Positions 13,774 through 14,543 of a DNA stretch of 14,543 bases are shown piece by piece. Location: contig JACOYG010000018.1 in NCBI GenBank assembly GCA_016181985.1, positions 1 to 14,543 of the forward strand, written 5' to 3'. The notes under the pieces were generated by a model. The model searched no databases. It was not told the DNA's origin and saw only the letters and a program-made list of their open reading frames with translations. The first letter of the stretch is position 1, and every line of letters starts with the position of its first letter. The stretch comes from Candidatus Nealsoniibacteriota bacterium. GTDB taxonomy: Bacteria > Patescibacteriota > Minisyncoccia > Minisyncoccales > MHMH01. Made by a program: the position numbers and the translations under genes.

Positions 13774-14067
13774 ATGATTAAAAATGTGGACAAAATTCTA
13801 AAAAAATATAATCAGGATGTAAAACGGCATATGGGCGTTCTAACGGAAAGCTTTAAAGATGAGGTTAAAATCGTTTCCGAACAAGTAGCTGCAAACACCG
13901 AGCAAATTACTGCGATTCGGGAAGATGTGGATAAGGTACGAGATGACATTGGCGTTATTAAACTTGATATTGAAATCATCAAAAACGATCTAAAGCAAAA
14001 GGTTTCCCGTGAAGAGTTTGTCATTCTGGAAAAACGGGTCGGCCTGCTAGAAGCAAGACGAAAATAG
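13774..14067 (+). CDS. Small coiled-coil protein of unknown function
   Basis: 97 residues, highly charged, no signal peptide or membrane segment. From about residue 25 it shows hydrophobic spacing of a coiled coil (VSEQVAANTEQITAIREDVD, then VIKLDIEIIKNDL, VILEKRVGLLEARRK). It is the only plus-strand gene in the window. Short coiled-coil proteins ending in an xLExR-type tail are common in patescibacteria, but none has an assigned function that I can apply. It has its own promoter, probably giving a leaderless transcript, and ends before a bidirectional terminator. The overlapping minus-strand frame at 13812-14180 is rejected as a shadow of this gene. Confidence 0.75.
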   Translation: MIKNVDKILKKYNQDVKRHMGVLTESFKDEVKIVSEQVAANTEQITAIREDVDKVRDDIGVIKLDIEIIKNDLKQKVSREEFVILEKRVGLLEARRK

Positions 14068-14083
14068 TTTTTCAAGTCAACCC

Positions 14084-14130
14084 AAAAATAAAAGGGCCTC
14101 TCCAGTATTAGCTGAAGGGCCCTTCTTGTT
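14084..14130. terminator. Bidirectional terminator between convergent genes
   Basis: AAGGGCC (14092-14098) and GGCCCTT (14118-14124) pair, with a shorter CAG/CTG stem inside. On the minus strand the stem runs into TTTTATTTTT; on the plus strand into TTCTTGTTAGTTTT, which is weaker. It serves the zinc-ribbon gene and the coiled-coil gene, which converge here; its right edge touches the zinc-ribbon stop codon. Confidence 0.75.
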
Positions 14131-14383
14131 AGTTTTCGAAATGATCGTTTAGCTGTTCGAGCTCCTCGAGCGGCGACCAATCATCGAGGAATCCTGATGT
14201 GTCATCGATTTCGTCTTTTTTTGCTTGTGTAAGAGCGAAAACTCGCTCCCCGCCGCAGTCAGGACACTGGACAATATCCATTTCATCATCCCCAGGGAAT
14301 GTATTGGCGTTCCCATAGTGTAAACAATCGGCACAATAGACCTGAGGACAACCATCTCTGTAAATCTGTTGGTTTCCTGGCAT
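14129..14383 (-). CDS. Small zinc-ribbon protein
   Basis: 84 residues with two Cys-x-x-Cys knuckles, YCADC (16-20) and QCPDC (39-43), separated by about 20 residues as in zinc ribbons, then an acidic C-terminal tail (DDTSGFLDDWSPLEELEQLNDHFEN-like). No catalytic domain is seen; nucleic-acid or protein binding is a guess only. The start is secured by AGGAGGG (14388-14394) 4 bases before ATG, the strongest ribosome-binding site in the window. Codon choice (for example CTC, GAG and ACA) looks different from the AT-leaning metabolic genes, and an IS30-type transposase ends just upstream, so recent acquisition is possible. A longer overlapping frame (14149-14499) is rejected because it lacks these features. 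Confidence 0.8.
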   Translation of the reverse strand: MPGNQQIYRDGCPQVYCADCLHYGNANTFPGDDEMDIVQCPDCGGERVFALTQAKKDEIDDTSGFLDDWSPLEELEQLNDHFEN

Positions 14384-14387
14384 TCTT

Positions 14388-14438
14388 CCCTCCTTATAAT
14401 TTTGTAATTATTATACACCTGAATAAAATTTTTGTCAA
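14388..14438 (-). promoter_or_regulatory. Consensus promoter and Shine-Dalgarno of the zinc-ribbon gene
   Basis: On the minus strand TTGACA (14438-14433), a 17-base spacer and TATAAT (14415-14410) match the sigma-70 consensus perfectly. AGGAGGG (14394-14388) follows in a leader of about 20 bases. The -35 lies only 18 bases past the stop codon of the neighbouring transposase. Confidence 0.9.
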
Positions 14439-14455
14439 ATCGATTTTCGTAAGTT

Positions 14456-14543
14456 CTATTCCAAAGTGCAACATTCCGTTCTTTGATTAAATACTTCATA
14501 AGGCGTTAAAAAATTAAGTCTTTTGCGCGGTCGGCTGTTCAGC
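14456..14543 (-). CDS. IS30-family transposase, C-terminal end (partial)
   Basis: The minus strand from the window edge reads LNSRPRKRLNFLTPYEVF followed by NQRTECCTLE and TAG (14458-14456). The LN.RPRK.L...TP.EVF pattern is the closing signature of IS30-family DDE integrase-type transposases. Only 28 residues are inside the window; the catalytic domain lies beyond the right edge. The terminal inverted repeat of the element probably overlaps or closely follows the stop codon, around 14440-14480, but its partner end is not in the window. Confidence 0.85.
   Translation of the reverse strand, partial: LNSRPRKRLNFLTPYEVFNQRTECCTLE

Noticed and set aside
13812..14180. 122-codon minus-strand frame opposite the plus-strand coiled-coil gene
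   Set aside because: Composition (Ser/Arg/Thr-rich) is that of an antisense shadow; it crosses the bidirectional terminator.
14149..14499. 116-codon minus-strand frame overlapping the zinc-ribbon gene and the transposase end
   Set aside because: It has no ribosome-binding site, spans the perfect promoter of the zinc-ribbon gene and has no recognisable motif; the shifted 84-residue frame has two CxxC knuckles and a strong Shine-Dalgarno.

Overview
This window looks like a piece of a small, fairly AT-rich genome of the Candidate Phyla Radiation (Patescibacteria, most likely Parcubacteria-like). The grounds are the style of the proteins (short AtpH, an AtpC without its C-terminal helices, a gamma-alpha fused 2-oxoacid oxidoreductase, very small coiled-coil proteins), dense packing with overlaps of a few bases, and start codons that mostly lack a Shine-Dalgarno sequence. 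This placement is inference. UGA works as a stop here: atpF ends in TGA inside an ATGA overlap with atpH, so the Gracilibacteria/Absconditabacteria code is not in use.

Layout. Nearly everything is on the minus strand, so transcription runs right to left. From the right edge: the last 28 codons of an IS30-type transposase (14456-14543); a zinc-ribbon protein with a textbook promoter and Shine-Dalgarno (14129-14383); a bidirectional terminator; and a coiled-coil protein on the plus strand (13774-14067), the only plus-strand gene. Then come glmS (11778-13592) with its own promoter and terminator, and a short beta-carbonic-anhydrase-like protein (11287-11685) with its terminator. Next is an F1Fo ATP synthase locus in the usual order, Z(remnant)-B-E-F-H-A-G-D-C (5103-11172). 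A second coiled-coil protein follows (4809-5048) with a consensus promoter and a terminator. Last is an apparent operon of 2-oxoacid:ferredoxin oxidoreductase alpha and beta, a YvcK/CofD-like protein and a GlmU-like nucleotidyltransferase that runs off the left edge (1-4707).

How the genes work together. The oxidoreductase would couple 2-oxoacid (probably pyruvate) oxidation to ferredoxin reduction. ATP synthase links ATP to a proton gradient. GlmS and the GlmU-like enzyme belong to amino-sugar/nucleotide-sugar supply for the cell envelope, and YvcK-type proteins are tied to the same carbon-to-envelope branch.

Most notable. The ATP synthase locus appears damaged in two places. Between atpA and atpG the sequence jumps from the end of alpha straight into the middle of gamma, removing the alpha stop codon and roughly the first 70 residues of gamma. 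The atpZ/atpI-like gene has lost its second membrane segment and carries an in-frame TGA. The same locus is studded with four strong palindromic hairpins at gene borders, two of which share an ACCTCCCG/CGGGAGGT core and two a GATTTA-GAAATC arm. Several promoters sit so close to the start codon that the mRNAs would be leaderless or nearly so.
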